Source of the DNA: Candidatus Cloacimonadota bacterium
GTDB lineage: Bacteria > Cloacimonadota > Cloacimonadia > Cloacimonadales > Cloacimonadaceae
Assembly: GCA_012516855.1 (NCBI GenBank)
Contig: JAAYWB010000015.1
Location: 1-36,013, forward strand
Direction of reading: 5' to 3'
Length of the DNA stretch: 36,013 nt
In this document: one piece after another, positions 8,362 through 16,354 of the stretch
Numbering within the stretch: position 1 is the stretch's first letter
Layout of the letters: each line of letters opens with the position of its first letter
Position numbers and translations under genes: made by a program
The notes under the pieces: model-generated
Databases searched by the model: none
Told to the model about the DNA's origin: nothing
The model's input: the letters and a program-made list of their open reading frames with translations, nothing else

Positions 8362-8390
8362 TTGGTTTTCCCACTCTTATCGCTTATATT
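8362..8390 (+). promoter_or_regulatory. Candidate promoter of the hydE-pqqD operon
   Basis: TTGGTT at 8362-8367 and TATATT at 8385-8390 are separated by exactly 17 bases, about 70 bases before the preferred hydE start. The -10 matches the consensus at five of six bases. Confidence 0.45.
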
Positions 8391-8462
8391 GTTATATTTG
8401 GCGGCAAAAACCAATCCAAGCCCCGGATGGCTGCCCCGATTGAATGGAAAAGGATTTACCCT

Positions 8463-9518
8463 ATGCGACCCAATCGTGATGAACTGATAAATATGCTCAC
8501 TCTGTCCGATCCGGCGGAGCTGGAAGCGCTGTATAAACGCGCCTACGAGGTGAAAAGAGAATATGTGGGCACCAAAGTCTATTTCCGGGGACTGATTGAA
8601 TTAAGCAACATCTGCACTAAAAACTGCATTTACTGTGGCATCCGCAGCGGCAACCCCAACGTGAAGCGCTACCAGATCAGCCGGGAGGAAGTCCTTGCCG
8701 AGGCACGCTGGTGCTGGGAACAGCGCTACGGCTCGCTGGTGATACAGGCCGGTGAGCGCGAAGACAAGGCCTGGACGGACTTTATCACCGATCTGGTGGC
8801 GGACATCAAAAAACTCAGCCAGGGCGAACTAGGTATCACACTTTCCCTGGGTGAGCAAACGGAGGAAGTTTACCGCCAGTGGTTTGAGGCGGGTGCCCAT
8901 AGATACCTTTTGAGGATAGAGGAATCCAACCCCGAATTATACAAGGCACTGCATCCTGCCGGACATTCCTTTCAAAAACGCCTGGAATGCCTGCGGAGCC
9001 TGATGAAAGTGGGTTACCAAACCGGCACGGGAGTGATGATCGGGCTGCCGGGCCAGACGGCGGAACACCTGGCTGATGACATCCTTTTCTTTTATGATGA
9101 GGATATCGACATGATCGGCATGGGACCCTTCATCCCGCATCACGAGACGCCTTTGGCGCACCTGATCCCTTCTTACGACCCCGAAAAAGCACTGGAGGCG
9201 GGCTTGAAGATGATCGCCGCCACCAGAATTGCCCTTAGGGACGTCAACATCGCCTCCACAACAGCGCTGCAGGCCCTGATGTCCAGCGGCAGGGAACTTG
9301 GCCTGCTGGCCGGCGCGAACATCATCATGCCCAATATCACGGACACAAGTTTCCGGGATGGTTATCAACTCTATGAGGGAAAACCCGGTTTGGATGAAAA
9401 TGCCCAGAGTTCGCGCAGCGCGCTGGAAAAGAGCATCCTCTCCATCGGCGAAAGCATCGGCTATGCAGAATGGGGCGATTCGCGACATTTTAAGTCCAGA
9501 AATTGGAACGATTCTTGA
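8463..9518 (+). CDS. hydE: HydE-type radical SAM enzyme ([FeFe]-hydrogenase maturase family)
   Basis: The product is 351 residues from ATG 8463, chosen because AAGGA sits eight bases upstream and the family N-terminal helix begins here; an ATG at 8427 has no ribosome site. The radical SAM motif is C51-TKN-C55-IY-C58, followed by G. Other HydE hallmarks are TLSLGEQ, AHRYLLRIEESNPELY, VMIGLPGQT, MIGMGPFIPHHETPL and NIIMPNITDTSFRDGYQLYEG. HydE makes part of the diiron dithiolate site of [FeFe] hydrogenases from a HydG-derived iron-cyanide-carbonyl precursor. The optional second cluster cysteines near the C-terminus are absent. PylB and BioB are related but fit less well. No hydrogenase, hydF or hydG is in the window; the gene instead precedes a PqqD-like gene by 96 bases. 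Confidence 0.85.
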   Translation: MRPNRDELINMLTLSDPAELEALYKRAYEVKREYVGTKVYFRGLIELSNICTKNCIYCGIRSGNPNVKRYQISREEVLAEARWCWEQRYGSLVIQAGEREDKAWTDFITDLVADIKKLSQGELGITLSLGEQTEEVYRQWFEAGAHRYLLRIEESNPELYKALHPAGHSFQKRLECLRSLMKVGYQTGTGVMIGLPGQTAEHLADDILFFYDEDIDMIGMGPFIPHHETPLAHLIPSYDPEKALEAGLKMIAATRIALRDVNIASTTALQALMSSGRELGLLAGANIIMPNITDTSFRDGYQLYEGKPGLDENAQSSRSALEKSILSIGESIGYAEWGDSRHFKSRNWNDS

Positions 9519-9614
9519 TTGCAAAAGCAAACTTCGCAGTAATAATACCATTGCCGGGTATCAACCTTATTCCCGGTCGAAAAATATTCAAAAATCTGAA
9601 CAGAGGAGTTCATT

Positions 9615-9863
9615 ATGAACGTGGAAAACCTCAAACAGCTGGCGCTGAACGATAACGGCTTCGTCTTCGATCCCAGTAGCGGCTATAGCTATACAGCCAA
9701 CGAAACAGGCCTGGCCATCCTGAAAATGCTGGCAGCCGGCCAAACCAAAGACGAGATCAGAACCGCCATCCTGCAGGATTATGAGGTGAGCGCTGACAAT
9801 TTTGACAGCGATTTCGACCACTACACCCTGATGCTGGAAGCCTTCAACCTGGTGGAGCTCTGA
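9615..9863 (+). CDS. PqqD-like peptide-binding (RRE-fold) protein
   Basis: An 82-residue protein with GAGGAG before its ATG. The pattern fits PqqD: a beta-hairpin (GFVFDPSSGYSYTANET), a helix (GLAILKMLAAGQTKDEIRTAIL), then a C-terminal helix ending LMLEAFNLVEL. In the family, PqqD-type domains bind the leader peptide of a ribosomally made precursor and present it to a modifying enzyme; some function in other kinase or ligase systems. It overlaps the ATP-grasp start by one base (TGATG), so the two are translationally coupled and likely physical partners. A carrier protein is an alternative, but no phosphopantetheine DSL motif is present. No separate precursor peptide gene is visible. Confidence 0.8.
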   Translation: MNVENLKQLALNDNGFVFDPSSGYSYTANETGLAILKMLAAGQTKDEIRTAILQDYEVSADNFDSDFDHYTLMLEAFNLVEL

Positions 9864-10942
9864 TGGCGCGCAATCCAGATTTGAGCGCTCTGGACCTCAG
9901 CATCGCCGTGAGCGGCCTGAAAACCGGCGACAATCCCCAGCCTGGGGTACCGGTGATCCGCAGCATCAAAAACGCCGGCTTCCGGGGCAAGATGATCGGT
10001 CTGGTTTATGACGCTCTGGAATCCGGAATCTATCTGCCTGAGCTGGCGGATGAGATCTATCAGATGCCCTATCCCTCATCCGGCGCTGACGCCTTTCTGG
10101 GCCGCATCGACCAAATCCTGTCCCGAACCCGAATCGACGTGATCATACCTACCCTGGACGCGGAAATGATCCTCTACATCCGGCTGGAAAAAGAGCTTGC
10201 CAAACGCGGCATCCACACTTTTCTGCCCGATGAACGCTGCTTCTTACTTCGAGACAAGACTTCCCTGGCCAACTTCTTCCCGCCCCGGGGCATCGAAGTG
10301 CCTGAAACCGTGATGGTGAGCGACCCTGGCCAAATTGCCAAACACTGCGAAAAACTGGGCTATCCGCTGATGGTGAAGGGCAAGTATTATGAAGCATACA
10401 AGGTCTGGGACCTCGACGAGGCGCTGCAGCGCTTCCACGAAATCGCCGAAAGCTGGGGACTGCCGCTACTGCTGCAGAAAGTGGTTCCGGGTGACGAGTT
10501 CAACGTGGTGATCGTTGGTGACGGCGAAGGCGGCATGCTGGGAATGGTTCCTCAGAAAAAGCTGGTGATCACGGACAAAGGCAAAGGCTTCGGCGGCGTG
10601 GTGATCCAAAACCCCGGCCTGGACGCCTTTGCGGAGAAAGTGATCTCCCTGCTGAACTGGCGGGGCTCTTGCGAACTGGAAGTTATCAAGGGAAACGACA
10701 ACAAATACTATCTGATCGAGATAAATCCGCGCTTTCCAGCCTGGGTGCGCCTGGCTGAAGGAGCCGGGCAAAACCTGCCCGCGGTGACCGTTATGAAGGC
10801 CCTGGGGCAAGACTGTGAGCCGCTTCCTCCCTACCGGCCGGGAACCCTTTTCATCCGTCACGCGGAAGACATCATCTCCGAGATCGGGGTGATGGGCCAG
10901 ATTTCCGCCCAAAGCGAACTAATCCGAGGTAAAGAACAATGA
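9863..10942 (+). CDS. ATP-grasp ligase, CarB/PylC-like
   Basis: This 359-residue enzyme has an N-terminal Rossmann-like pre-ATP-grasp domain (about 1-125, with LDLSIAVSGLKTGDNP and IDVIIPTLDAEM) and an ATP-grasp fold. The nucleotide-binding lysine strand is YPLMVKGKYYEAYKV (about 168-181), and the metal-binding motif is LIEINPRFPAWV (E287, N289). Such enzymes activate a carboxylate as an acyl-phosphate and join it to an amine or thiol. The domain order resembles carbamoyl-phosphate-synthase halves and PylC, but there is no family-specific match that names the substrate. It lies between the PqqD-like gene and the PLP decarboxylase with one-base and four-base overlaps. It probably ligates an amino acid in the pathway built by these neighbours. 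Confidence 0.85.
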   Translation: MARNPDLSALDLSIAVSGLKTGDNPQPGVPVIRSIKNAGFRGKMIGLVYDALESGIYLPELADEIYQMPYPSSGADAFLGRIDQILSRTRIDVIIPTLDAEMILYIRLEKELAKRGIHTFLPDERCFLLRDKTSLANFFPPRGIEVPETVMVSDPGQIAKHCEKLGYPLMVKGKYYEAYKVWDLDEALQRFHEIAESWGLPLLLQKVVPGDEFNVVIVGDGEGGMLGMVPQKKLVITDKGKGFGGVVIQNPGLDAFAEKVISLLNWRGSCELEVIKGNDNKYYLIEINPRFPAWVRLAEGAGQNLPAVTVMKALGQDCEPLPPYRPGTLFIRHAEDIISEIGVMGQISAQSELIRGKEQ

Positions 10943-12288
10943 AAAAAACATACACTGCTCCCCACATCGAGCGCAACTATTCCGGGACCATGAACAAATA
11001 CGGCACCAAGAGCGTGGTGCGGCATCAGGACAGCATTGACGGCATACCGGTGAAGAAACTGGTGGAGAGTTACGGCTCGCCGCTGCTGGTTCTCTCCGAA
11101 AGCCAGATTCGCCGCCGCTATCAACACCTCACCGAAGTGATGAAGATGCACTATCCCAGGCTGGAGATGGCGTGGTCCTATAAAACCAACTACCTGGGCG
11201 CGGTTTGCAGCATCTACCACCAGGAAGGTGCCAAAGCCGAGGTTGTTTCCGGCATGGAATACAAGATGGCAAGGCGTTTGGGCGTGCCTGGCAAGGATAT
11301 CATTTTTAACGGCCCCGGCAAGAGGAAAGAAGATCTGGAGCTTGCCATCCGTGAAGGCGCGCGCATCCAGATCGACCATTTGGACGAACTCTACCTGATC
11401 GAAAAGACCGCCACGGAACTGGATACCATTCCTGACGTGGCCATCAGGGTGAATATGGACACGGGCGTTTACCCGCTCTGGACGCGTTTTGGTTTCAACT
11501 ACGAAAACGGAGAAGCCTTCCGGGCTATCCAGCGCCTGCTGAGCGGCAAGATGATGAACATCGTAGGCCTGCACACTCACATCGGCACCTTCATGCTGGA
11601 CGCGAACGCCTATTACCTGGCGGCCAAAGCATTGCTGAACCTGGCACAGAAGGTGCAGGATGAACTGGGTGTGGTGGTGAAATACATCGACCTCGGCGGC
11701 GGCTTTGCCTCGCAAAACACTCTTCACGAGCAGTACACACCGGGAGAGCTTTCCTCCCCCACTTTCGACCATTACGCTTCCGCTATCGGAGCCGCCTTCA
11801 ACGAATCGCGCTTTGTGAGCGAAAACCTGCCCACCCTGGTTCTGGAGACCGGACGCGCCCTAATCGACGAAGCGGGCTATCTGATCAGCTCCGTGATCGG
11901 CAAAAAGAACCTGCCCACAGGAGAACGCGCCATCATCCTAGACGCTGGCGTAAACACCGTGATCACCGCCTGGTGGTATAAACTGAAGGTTCTGCCCACC
12001 CGTCCCTTCCCAGGAACGTATCAGAACACCATTTTCTACGGCCCGCTGTGCATGAACATAGACATGATCCGCCAGGCCGTGCCTTTCCCTGACCTCTATA
12101 CCGGAGAGCAGGTGCTGGTGCATCCCGTTGGCGCTTATAACAACACCCAGTGGATGCAGTTCATCGAATACCGGCCCAAAATTGTGCTGATCAGCGAAAC
12201 GGGCAAACCGGAGCTAATCCGCGACAAAGAGGAACTAAGCGACATCATCGAGCGTGAATATATCCCCGAACACCTGAAACAGATATGA
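10939..12288 (+). CDS. Fold-type III PLP decarboxylase (diaminopimelate/ornithine decarboxylase family)
   Basis: This 449-residue enzyme shows the alanine-racemase-like barrel and C-terminal beta domain. The PLP lysine is K82 in WSYKTNYL. Further landmarks are HTHIGTF (211-217), DLGGGF (250-255, phosphate binding), ETGRAL (302-307), GPLCMNIDMI with C370 and D374, and GAYN (397-400). These are the landmarks of LysA and related decarboxylases; the substrate residues are not diagnostic, so lysine biosynthesis is not implied. The ATG at 10939 overlaps the ATP-grasp stop (ATGA) and has GAGGT eight bases upstream. About 28 extra N-terminal residues (MKKTYTAPHIERNYSG...) precede the catalytic domain and carry a YxxPxI motif. 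An internal ATG at 10990 has a weaker ribosome site. Confidence 0.88.
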   Translation: MKKTYTAPHIERNYSGTMNKYGTKSVVRHQDSIDGIPVKKLVESYGSPLLVLSESQIRRRYQHLTEVMKMHYPRLEMAWSYKTNYLGAVCSIYHQEGAKAEVVSGMEYKMARRLGVPGKDIIFNGPGKRKEDLELAIREGARIQIDHLDELYLIEKTATELDTIPDVAIRVNMDTGVYPLWTRFGFNYENGEAFRAIQRLLSGKMMNIVGLHTHIGTFMLDANAYYLAAKALLNLAQKVQDELGVVVKYIDLGGGFASQNTLHEQYTPGELSSPTFDHYASAIGAAFNESRFVSENLPTLVLETGRALIDEAGYLISSVIGKKNLPTGERAIILDAGVNTVITAWWYKLKVLPTRPFPGTYQNTIFYGPLCMNIDMIRQAVPFPDLYTGEQVLVHPVGAYNNTQWMQFIEYRPKIVLISETGKPELIRDKEELSDIIEREYIPEHLKQI

Positions 12289-14492
12289 GCAAGATCGCCG
12301 CGGCTGCCCTGCCCTTTCTGAAAGCGATACCACACAGCTATGCCACAGTCATGTTTTCGGACAATCTGTGGCTGGGGCTGGCGTTGCTGGCCCTTACCCT
12401 GGCGTCACCGATCGTGGGTATGGCCGGTTTGCTGGGGCTACTGGTGGCGCTGGCGGCAACGCGGCTGACGGGTTTTGAGGACTGGCACAGCGGCAGTGGG
12501 GTTCTGGCCTTCAACAGCCTGCTGATCTCACTAACCATCGGCTACTATTATCCGTTGAGCGGGGTTCGGGAGCAGCCTCTGCCCTTCGTCTGCCTGATCG
12601 TGATCGCTTCGCTGGCCACACTACTGCTCTATGTGGTGCTTAATTACGCAACCATGAACGCGTTTAAGCTGCCCTCAATGAGCCTTGCTTTTTCCATCAT
12701 GGGCACCCTGATCTGGTACTATCTGGTGCGCAGCGGCAATTTCAACGGCGAAGGCTTCCTAAAGCCGTTGCTCTTCAACCTGAAGCTTGATCTGCCGTGG
12801 TTTTGGAAGAATTACTTCCTCTCGATGGGCAGCATCATGTTCGTGCCGGATATCGCCGTGGGGATCGGCGTTGCGCTGATCCTGCTGATGATCACCAGGA
12901 TCGGCTTTCTGCTTTCGCTTCTGGGCTGGGCTATCTGCTGGTGGTTGCTGGGTTTCGCCACTATCGGCACCACTTACGGGATGTTCTTTCCCGGCTTCAA
13001 CCTCATCCTGATCAGCATCAGCGTGGGCTCTGTCTATCTTATCCCGGGAAAATCCTCCTATCTGATGGCGGCGCTGGCCACCATTTTCGGGTTCGGGATC
13101 GCTTTCGCGCTGTCCGGGAAGTATTTCTACGCCGACTATATGCCCGGGCGCGGAGCCTATCTGATGGTGCCGATGTTCGCCTTTCCCTTCAACCTCGTGG
13201 TGCTCACCACCATCTTCGCTCTGCGGCAGAGGTTGGCACACCGTTCCCCCGTGCTCAACGAGGTGGGTATCCTGCATCCGGAAAAGGCACTGGACGCCTA
13301 TATGAGCCGCTACAAGCGCTTTTCCAGCACCGGCATCCCGCAGCTTCTCTTGCCTGTGACAGGTGAATGGACAATAACCCAAGGCCACAACGGCGCTCAC
13401 ACCCACCAAAAGGAATGGGCTAACGCCTGGGACTTTGAGATCGAGGATGTGAACGGAAAAATATATTCAGAAGATCCCACCAGCCTCAAAGACCATTACG
13501 CCTTCGGAAAACCAGTCCATGCTGCCGCGGCTGGCTATGTGGCCAAGGTTGTGAACGGCATCGCGGACAACCCAATCGGCATCACCAACACCCAGGACAA
13601 CTGGGGAAACTACGTAAGCATCTACCACATGGCTGGTTACTATACGCTTTACGCCCATCTGAAAGAAGGCTCGATCAAGTTCAGCGAAGGCGACTACGTG
13701 AAGCAAGGCGAAAAGATTGGCCAGGTGGGAAATTCCGGCCGCTCACCTGTGCCCCATCTGCATTTTCAGGCCCAATCCGGCGCTGAAGCCGGCACCAAAA
13801 GCATTTACTGCCATCTTCTAAACTACAAGGTCCACGGAGCGGACGGTACCCAAAGATTCATAGGCAGCGGCATCCCCAAAGAAAGGGAGAGGATTTCCCC
13901 CCTGATCCCGGAAAAGGAACTGGCGAACCTTCTCCAGCTCGGATACCATCAAAAACAGAGCTTCCTGGTGCAAAACGGCGGAACGGAACACACCGAAAAC
14001 TGGGAGGTTGAGCTCGACCTGCTGGGTATCCACCGTCTTAATTCCGACAGCGGCTGCAGCCTGGAGTTTTCCATCTACAATGGCATCTACAATTCCCTCA
14101 ACCTTTCCAGCCGCCGCCTCTGCGCGCTAAGTGCCTTTGCCCTTGGGGCTTCACGCATTCCCTGGGCGGAAAACGCAGAACTGGCCTGGGAGGACGAACC
14201 CAGCCTCTCCGTAGTGATGAATTCCTTCTGGAAAAACCTCACCCTCTTTCTGATACCCTTTTTCCAACCGATCCGAGCGCGAACGGTTTCCAAACTGGCA
14301 CCAGCGGACAAAGACCTTGTCCAGACCAGCGAAACCACCCTGAAAGTACTGGGGATCACGGTCCGAAGCCACCAATCGCGGATCATCCTCTCCCGCCGGG
14401 ACGGCCTCAAATCAATCGAACTGGCGCATAACGGCAAAACCCTGTTGACCGCCACCAAAATCAAAACCCAGGAGGAAAACGACCTTGCTTAA
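12285..14492 (+). CDS. Urea-transporter-family channel fused to M23 metallopeptidase
   Basis: This is a 735-residue fusion. Residues of about 10-315 form roughly ten membrane segments like the UT urea-channel family, including MFSDNLWLGLALLALTLASP and a gap then GSGVLAFNSLLISLTIGYYYP. Residues of about 345-510 are a LytM/M23 domain: THQKEWANAWDFEI supplies the first His and Asp ligands (about 371 and 382), VPHLHFQ (about 490-492) the HxH ligands. A further 200-residue C-terminal region is unidentified and contains a hydrophobic stretch (FWKNLTLFLIPFF). The peptidase would face the periplasm and cut peptidoglycan crosslinks. It starts inside the decarboxylase stop codon region (ATGA), which ties it to the same pathway. 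Whether it passes urea or another small molecule is unknown. Confidence 0.82.
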   Translation: MSKIAAAALPFLKAIPHSYATVMFSDNLWLGLALLALTLASPIVGMAGLLGLLVALAATRLTGFEDWHSGSGVLAFNSLLISLTIGYYYPLSGVREQPLPFVCLIVIASLATLLLYVVLNYATMNAFKLPSMSLAFSIMGTLIWYYLVRSGNFNGEGFLKPLLFNLKLDLPWFWKNYFLSMGSIMFVPDIAVGIGVALILLMITRIGFLLSLLGWAICWWLLGFATIGTTYGMFFPGFNLILISISVGSVYLIPGKSSYLMAALATIFGFGIAFALSGKYFYADYMPGRGAYLMVPMFAFPFNLVVLTTIFALRQRLAHRSPVLNEVGILHPEKALDAYMSRYKRFSSTGIPQLLLPVTGEWTITQGHNGAHTHQKEWANAWDFEIEDVNGKIYSEDPTSLKDHYAFGKPVHAAAAGYVAKVVNGIADNPIGITNTQDNWGNYVSIYHMAGYYTLYAHLKEGSIKFSEGDYVKQGEKIGQVGNSGRSPVPHLHFQAQSGAEAGTKSIYCHLLNYKVHGADGTQRFIGSGIPKERERISPLIPEKELANLLQLGYHQKQSFLVQNGGTEHTENWEVELDLLGIHRLNSDSGCSLEFSIYNGIYNSLNLSSRRLCALSAFALGASRIPWAENAELAWEDEPSLSVVMNSFWKNLTLFLIPFFQPIRARTVSKLAPADKDLVQTSETTLKVLGITVRSHQSRIILSRRDGLKSIELAHNGKTLLTATKIKTQEENDLA

Positions 14493-15087
14493 AACCATCC
14501 TCATCATCCTTGCCCTGCTGGTTGCGGCCTTGCCACTTACAGCCTTGCGGAGCATCACGGATTCTTACCAGGCCGAGGCGCGCGGCGATTATAACGGTGC
14601 CCTGGCCATCGCGCGCGAACTGCTGGCTACGGCCCCAAACGACGCTTTCTATCAGGTGCGCGTTGCCTGGCTGCTATATCTGCAGGGAAACTACGGTGAT
14701 GCCGCCAGCGCCTATCAAGCATCCATCCGCCTGCAGGACAGCCTAGACGCCCAACTAGGCCGGCTGAATTCCCTGCTGGCCTTGGGCCGCTACACCGAAG
14801 CCCTTCAACACAGCCGCGCTCAAATCGTTCTGCATCCGGAAAACACCGTTTTGCTGGGAAAAGGTGCTTACGCGGCTTACATGCTAAAGGATTACCGCAC
14901 CGCGGCTGAATTCTTCGGCCGCATCGCTGTGCTCTATCCTTGGGATATGGAAAACAGGGAATACTTGATGAACAACCTCTACCTCAGCGAACAGGAAGAC
15001 GCTGCCCGCGAGCATTATCTATTCCTGAAGAAGTATTATCCTCAGGCGTCGCTTCTGCCAAACTACGAGAGGATTTTCGAGCCCTGA
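14485..15087 (+). CDS. Periplasmic TPR protein
   Basis: A 200-residue protein from a TTG start at 14485, eight bases inside the preceding gene, with AGGAGG just upstream. It begins with a signal sequence (MLKTILIILALLVAALPLTALRS) without lipobox. The rest is TPR-like: ARGDYNGALAIARELLATAPNDAFYQVRVAWLLYLQGNYGDAASAYQ, then three more units. It probably assembles envelope proteins of this operon. The next gene starts five bases on and is also TPR-bearing, so the two may act as a pair. No catalytic motif is present. Confidence 0.75.
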   Translation: MLKTILIILALLVAALPLTALRSITDSYQAEARGDYNGALAIARELLATAPNDAFYQVRVAWLLYLQGNYGDAASAYQASIRLQDSLDAQLGRLNSLLALGRYTEALQHSRAQIVLHPENTVLLGKGAYAAYMLKDYRTAAEFFGRIAVLYPWDMENREYLMNNLYLSEQEDAAREHYLFLKKYYPQASLLPNYERIFEP

Positions 15088-15091
15088 GCAG

Positions 15092-16354
15092 ATGAAGAAA
15101 GCGCTCTTGCTGCTGCTTCTGGCGGTGGTTGCCGCCGTCGCGCAAACCCAGGATTATCCAAACCTTATCCGCAAGACGCGGCAGTATCTGAGCGTGTTTC
15201 CCGAAAACAATTCCGAGCGGCTGGCGCTGGCCTGGTATTTCATGCAAAACGCACAGCCAGACAGCGCCCTGGCCCGTTATCAGGAAGCATTCCTATTCGA
15301 CCCAGCCAGCGCTGACGCGGCTTCCGGAAGCCTTTGGGCGCTGAATTCGCTTAACCGCTATTCTAAATCGGTAAGCAGGTCAAAAACCCTGATCCACGCT
15401 TTCCCGGAAAATCCGGATATCTTCAATCACCGGGGCCTGGCCTTGCTGCAAACCTACGAGCCGCTGCAAGCCAGAGCCAGCTACCTTACCGCGCAAAAGT
15501 TGACCGCGCCAAACAGCGAAAGCCACACCATTGCTGCTGACGGCCTGGCCTGGAGTTATCTCAATTCTGGCGACTTAGCCAACGCGCAAAGCATCATTAA
15601 AAACAGCACAATGCCCTTAAGCGCGGCACCCTGGCTGGAAAAACCCCGCCCCGCTGTTTCAGCCGGATTCGGTTACAAACAAAATGGTGACACTTACTGG
15701 CTAGTCGGAGCTTCCCTGCGCCTGAGAACTTACTCCGCGGCTCTGGGTTTCGAGGAATACCGGCTCGCCAGACAGCACTTCCGAACCGCCTATTCTCTCG
15801 ATCTGGGCAAACAATTTACCCCCCTGGACCTCAAACTTGGAGCCAAAGCATTCAGCGGAGCCGATGCCGGCAGCTACCCAGCCTGGCAGGGAAGCGCATC
15901 CATCGCTGGCAAAGCCTACATTTTCAGCCTTCGTTTCAGTCCGCTCCTGTTGTTTCATTACACCTATGCTCCGGTTTTTTCAGCCGCCCAAGCCGATCTT
16001 GGCTTCAAAATCTCGACTGACCGGCTCAACCTTCTGCTCATGTATTCGGGGCTCTATCGGGACTATCTTTCCGTGGGCACAGACCAAACCGCCCGGGTTT
16101 TCAGCGGAATCGCGGACTTGCGCCTCTACCGCTTCCTACGCCTGAGTTTCAGCGCCAGCCATGGGGACATGGCCTGGTGGACCAATCCTTACGGGGTAAC
16201 CCTCGACACCATGTATCCCAATACCACCAATCTTGGCCTGGGCCTCAGCATTCCCCTGGGCAAAGGGTTTGGCCTCTCACTTTTCAGCCAGTTAGGACTG
16301 ATCGATGACACCAGCAACCATCTCCTCCAAGGCGTCCTCAGCTATGCGCCGTAA
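15092..16354 (+). CDS. YaiO-like TPR plus outer-membrane barrel protein
   Basis: A 420-residue exported protein with a signal peptide (MKKALLLLLLAVVAAVAQTQ). Residues of about 20-180 are TPR units (NSERLALAWYFMQNAQPDSALARYQEAFLFDPAS). From about 190 to the end the sequence switches to alternating aromatic beta-strands (SAGFGYKQNGDTYWLVGASLRL, LGLGLSIPLGKGFGLSLFSQLGL), a predicted membrane barrel. This TPR-then-barrel order is like YaiO-family outer-membrane proteins, although I cannot confirm homology. It presumably forms the outer-membrane end of the operon's pathway. It overlaps the following lipoprotein gene by 11 bases when the better start of that gene is used. Confidence 0.7.
   Translation: MKKALLLLLLAVVAAVAQTQDYPNLIRKTRQYLSVFPENNSERLALAWYFMQNAQPDSALARYQEAFLFDPASADAASGSLWALNSLNRYSKSVSRSKTLIHAFPENPDIFNHRGLALLQTYEPLQARASYLTAQKLTAPNSESHTIAADGLAWSYLNSGDLANAQSIIKNSTMPLSAAPWLEKPRPAVSAGFGYKQNGDTYWLVGASLRLRTYSAALGFEEYRLARQHFRTAYSLDLGKQFTPLDLKLGAKAFSGADAGSYPAWQGSASIAGKAYIFSLRFSPLLLFHYTYAPVFSAAQADLGFKISTDRLNLLLMYSGLYRDYLSVGTDQTARVFSGIADLRLYRFLRLSFSASHGDMAWWTNPYGVTLDTMYPNTTNLGLGLSIPLGKGFGLSLFSQLGLIDDTSNHLLQGVLSYAP

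Noticed and set aside
9519-9614. A terminator or precursor peptide gene between hydE and the pqqD-like gene
   Set aside because: The CCGGG/CCCGG pair is only five bases with a 13-base loop and no T run, and no short frame with a ribosome site encodes a leader and core.
10858-11772. A 304-residue minus-strand frame opposite the ATP-grasp and PLP genes
   Set aside because: The composition (His, Val and Gly rich) is typical of an antisense shadow; the plus-strand genes have full catalytic motifs.
8463-12288. A pyrrolysine-type pathway (PylB-PylC-PylD) for the radical SAM, ATP-grasp and PLP genes
   Set aside because: The radical SAM fits HydE better than PylB, there is no PylD or PylS/tRNA-Pyl, and the third enzyme is a decarboxylase-type PLP protein.
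10939-12288. Housekeeping lysA
   Set aside because: The fold-type III motifs fit many decarboxylases and the gene sits between ATP-grasp and a channel-peptidase, not with dap genes; the extra N-terminal tail also differs.
12759-13409. A 216-residue minus-strand frame opposite the urea-channel fusion gene
   Set aside because: It is a shadow rich in His, Glu and Gln; the opposite strand encodes the UT and M23 domains.
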